Positions 12,460 to 13,691 of a stretch of DNA of 13,691 nt are shown here, piece by piece. The notes below the pieces were generated by a model. That model ran no database searches. It was given only the letters and a program-made list of their open reading frames with translations, and was not told the DNA's origin. A program made the translations under genes and the position numbers. Source of the DNA: JAADIV01 sp964439085 (lineage in GTDB: Bacteria; Desulfobacterota; Desulfobulbia; Desulfobulbales; VMSU01); NCBI GenBank assembly GCA_964439085.1, contig CAYTNB010000057.1, positions 1 to 13,691 of the forward strand, read 5' to 3'. Within the stretch, counting starts at the first letter, position 1. The number at the start of each line of letters is the position of its first letter.

Positions 12460-13482
12460 TTAAGTTCGTCCCAGCAAAAAGTTTTCCACTTCATTAACAT
12501 CGTGCTTACTACCAATAATCAGTGGTACACGTTGATGAAGTGATTCTGGCTCAATATCCATAATATTGCGTCCATCTCCCGTAATTGCCCGTCCTCCAGC
12601 CTGTTCAATTAAAAAGGCAAATGGGGCAGCTTCATAAAGAAGGCGTAATTTACCGTTTACTTTGCTCGCATCCTTATTATCTTTGGGATAGAGAAAGATG
12701 CCACCGGTAATAAGGTTACGATGGAAGTCAGACACTAATGTTCCTATATATCTTGCACTTAAAGGACGACCATTTTTTTCATCAACCTGTTTTATATGGG
12801 CGATGTATCGCTTGATACCATCATCCCAATATGAAGTATTACCCTCGTTGATACTAAAATATTTTGAGCGTTCAGGAATTTTCAAATTTGGATGGGAGAG
12901 ATAGAATTCCCCAACGCTAGGGTCAAGGGTAAAGCCTTGCACACCGTCACCAGTTGTAAAAACCAGCATGGTGCTTGAACCGTAGATAATATAACCCGCC
13001 GCCACTTGCAAGGAACCCTTTTGCAATAAATCCTCGCCGGTTCCCTGCCCCATGGTCAGGGACGTACGGCGTCGGTGTATAGAAAAGATAGTGCCGATGC
13101 TGACATTTACATCAATATTTGACGATCCATCCAAAGGATCAAAGGCCAGTGTGTATTTCCCTTCATAACTATCAACAACGGGAATTACCTCCTCATCTTC
13201 CTCAGAGGCCATCGCACAGAGATAGCCGCAGCGCGCCATCCGTTTTTTAATGGTACTATTAGCAAATTCATCCATTTTTTGGACATTTTCGCCTTGGACA
13301 TTGATCTTGCCGGACAGGCCAATAATATCGGCCAACCCAGCCATATTCACCTCGGCTGAAATTGTTTTGGCGGCTACTATTAACTCTGACAATAGCCCGG
13401 ATAGTTCACCGGTAGCCTCAGGGTGCAGGCGCTGATTATCTAATATATATCTACTTACGGTTACACCCAGCGGTCTGTCCAT
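12460..13482 (-). CDS. fbp: Fructose-1,6-bisphosphatase, class I
   Basis: A 340-residue class I FBPase that hydrolyses fructose-1,6-bisphosphate to fructose-6-phosphate, the gluconeogenic step. Metal and catalytic motifs are MASEEDE (91-97), FDPLDGSSNIDVNVSIGTIF (114-133), and the family signature KLRLLYEAAPFAFLIEQAGG (278-297) with metal ligand Glu284. The substrate-phosphate region includes ARYIGTLVSDFHRNL (243-257). The length and the N-terminal helix region are normal. ATG at 13480-13482 has GGGAG (13493-13497) 10 nt upstream. It converges with glnS. The gene stands alone here, with its own predicted promoter, so it is probably a single transcription unit. Confidence 0.97.
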   Translation of the reverse strand: MDRPLGVTVSRYILDNQRLHPEATGELSGLLSELIVAAKTISAEVNMAGLADIIGLSGKINVQGENVQKMDEFANSTIKKRMARCGYLCAMASEEDEEVIPVVDSYEGKYTLAFDPLDGSSNIDVNVSIGTIFSIHRRRTSLTMGQGTGEDLLQKGSLQVAAGYIIYGSSTMLVFTTGDGVQGFTLDPSVGEFYLSHPNLKIPERSKYFSINEGNTSYWDDGIKRYIAHIKQVDEKNGRPLSARYIGTLVSDFHRNLITGGIFLYPKDNKDASKVNGKLRLLYEAAPFAFLIEQAGGRAITGDGRNIMDIEPESLHQRVPLIIGSKHDVNEVENFLLGRT

Positions 13483-13508
13483 GTTGTATATTCTCCCAAT
13501 ACAGTCTT

Positions 13509-13537
13509 GTTCTAGTACCTTAGAAATGATTTATCAA
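13509..13537 (-). promoter_or_regulatory. Predicted promoter of fbp
   Basis: The minus strand has -35 TTGATA (13532-13537, 5 of 6), a 17-bp spacer, and -10 TAGAAC (13509-13514, 4 of 6). It would start transcription near 13502 and leave a leader of about 20 nt containing the ribosome site. Confidence 0.45.
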
Positions 13538-13607
13538 AGTTCTCACAATCGTGGCTGATCTATTTTTTTTAACATAAAAAGCTTTCAAAGGCATTTATCC
13601 ACCCCTA

Positions 13608-13628
13608 CGGGAACTAAAATAGTCCCCG
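13608..13628. repeat. Short GC-rich hairpin upstream of fbp
   Basis: CGGGAACTA (13608-13616) and TAGTCCCCG (13620-13628) pair with one mismatch around an AAA loop. It lies about 70 bp upstream of the predicted fbp promoter. No T run follows on either strand. It could be an operator or the end of an upstream transcription unit. Nothing else is supported in 13538-13691, which is A/T-rich. Confidence 0.4.
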
Positions 13629-13691
13629 AATGAGGTTATTGATTTTGATGAAGATACATCATAAATTATAAAATTTCACATTATCTTTTTT

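Overview
The window carries about 42 percent GC (by eye) and a bacterial set of metabolic, sensory and aminoacyl-tRNA synthetase genes. The mix suggests a Gram-negative anaerobe of the Desulfobacterota, possibly Desulfobulbales. Pointers are a lipoprotein PPIase, a chemoreceptor with tandem two-CW cysteine domains, a receiver-PP2C-kinase/STAS pair, and adjacent gltX and glnS. This placement is inferred from family resemblance, not from a search. I see no tRNA, rRNA, CRISPR array, phage gene or intact insertion sequence.

Left part, plus strand (1-3348): the 3' end of a divergent GAPDH/erythrose-4-phosphate dehydrogenase family gene, then a tight three-gene run. This run is a parvulin-type PPIase lipoprotein (477-1424), a cyclic-nucleotide-domain histidine kinase (1430-2506, 5 bp later) and a purine nucleoside phosphorylase (2503-3348). 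The phosphorylase starts at a TTG that overlaps the kinase stop codon by 4 bp.

Middle part, minus strand (8888 down to 3326): a receiver/PP2C phosphatase/anti-sigma-kinase fusion and its STAS antagonist, 21 bp apart, form a complete partner-switching module like HsbR/HsbA of Pseudomonas. Next come a methyl-accepting chemotaxis protein with two copies of a seven-cysteine C-terminal domain, methylthioadenosine phosphorylase (mtnP) and adenine phosphoribosyltransferase (apt). mtnP and apt make a metabolic pair: MTA is split to adenine, and adenine is recycled to AMP. apt converges on the purine nucleoside phosphorylase gene, and their 3' ends overlap by 23 bp.

Right part: gltX and glnS lie in tandem on the plus strand, divergent from the partner-switching operon. 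They converge on fbp (class I fructose-1,6-bisphosphatase, minus strand).

The intergenic regions carry more structure than usual. There is a 19-bp-arm inverted repeat and several smaller hairpins between the chemoreceptor gene and mtnP, and a cluster of four GCG-centred boxes between mtnP and apt. A 12-bp C/G homopolymer lies between the STAS gene and the chemoreceptor gene. Interleaved inverted repeats lie between glnS and fbp. The most interesting unit is the sensory block at 5211-8888: an atypical chemoreceptor with likely metal-binding or redox-active cysteine repeats next to a self-contained serine-phosphorylation switch.
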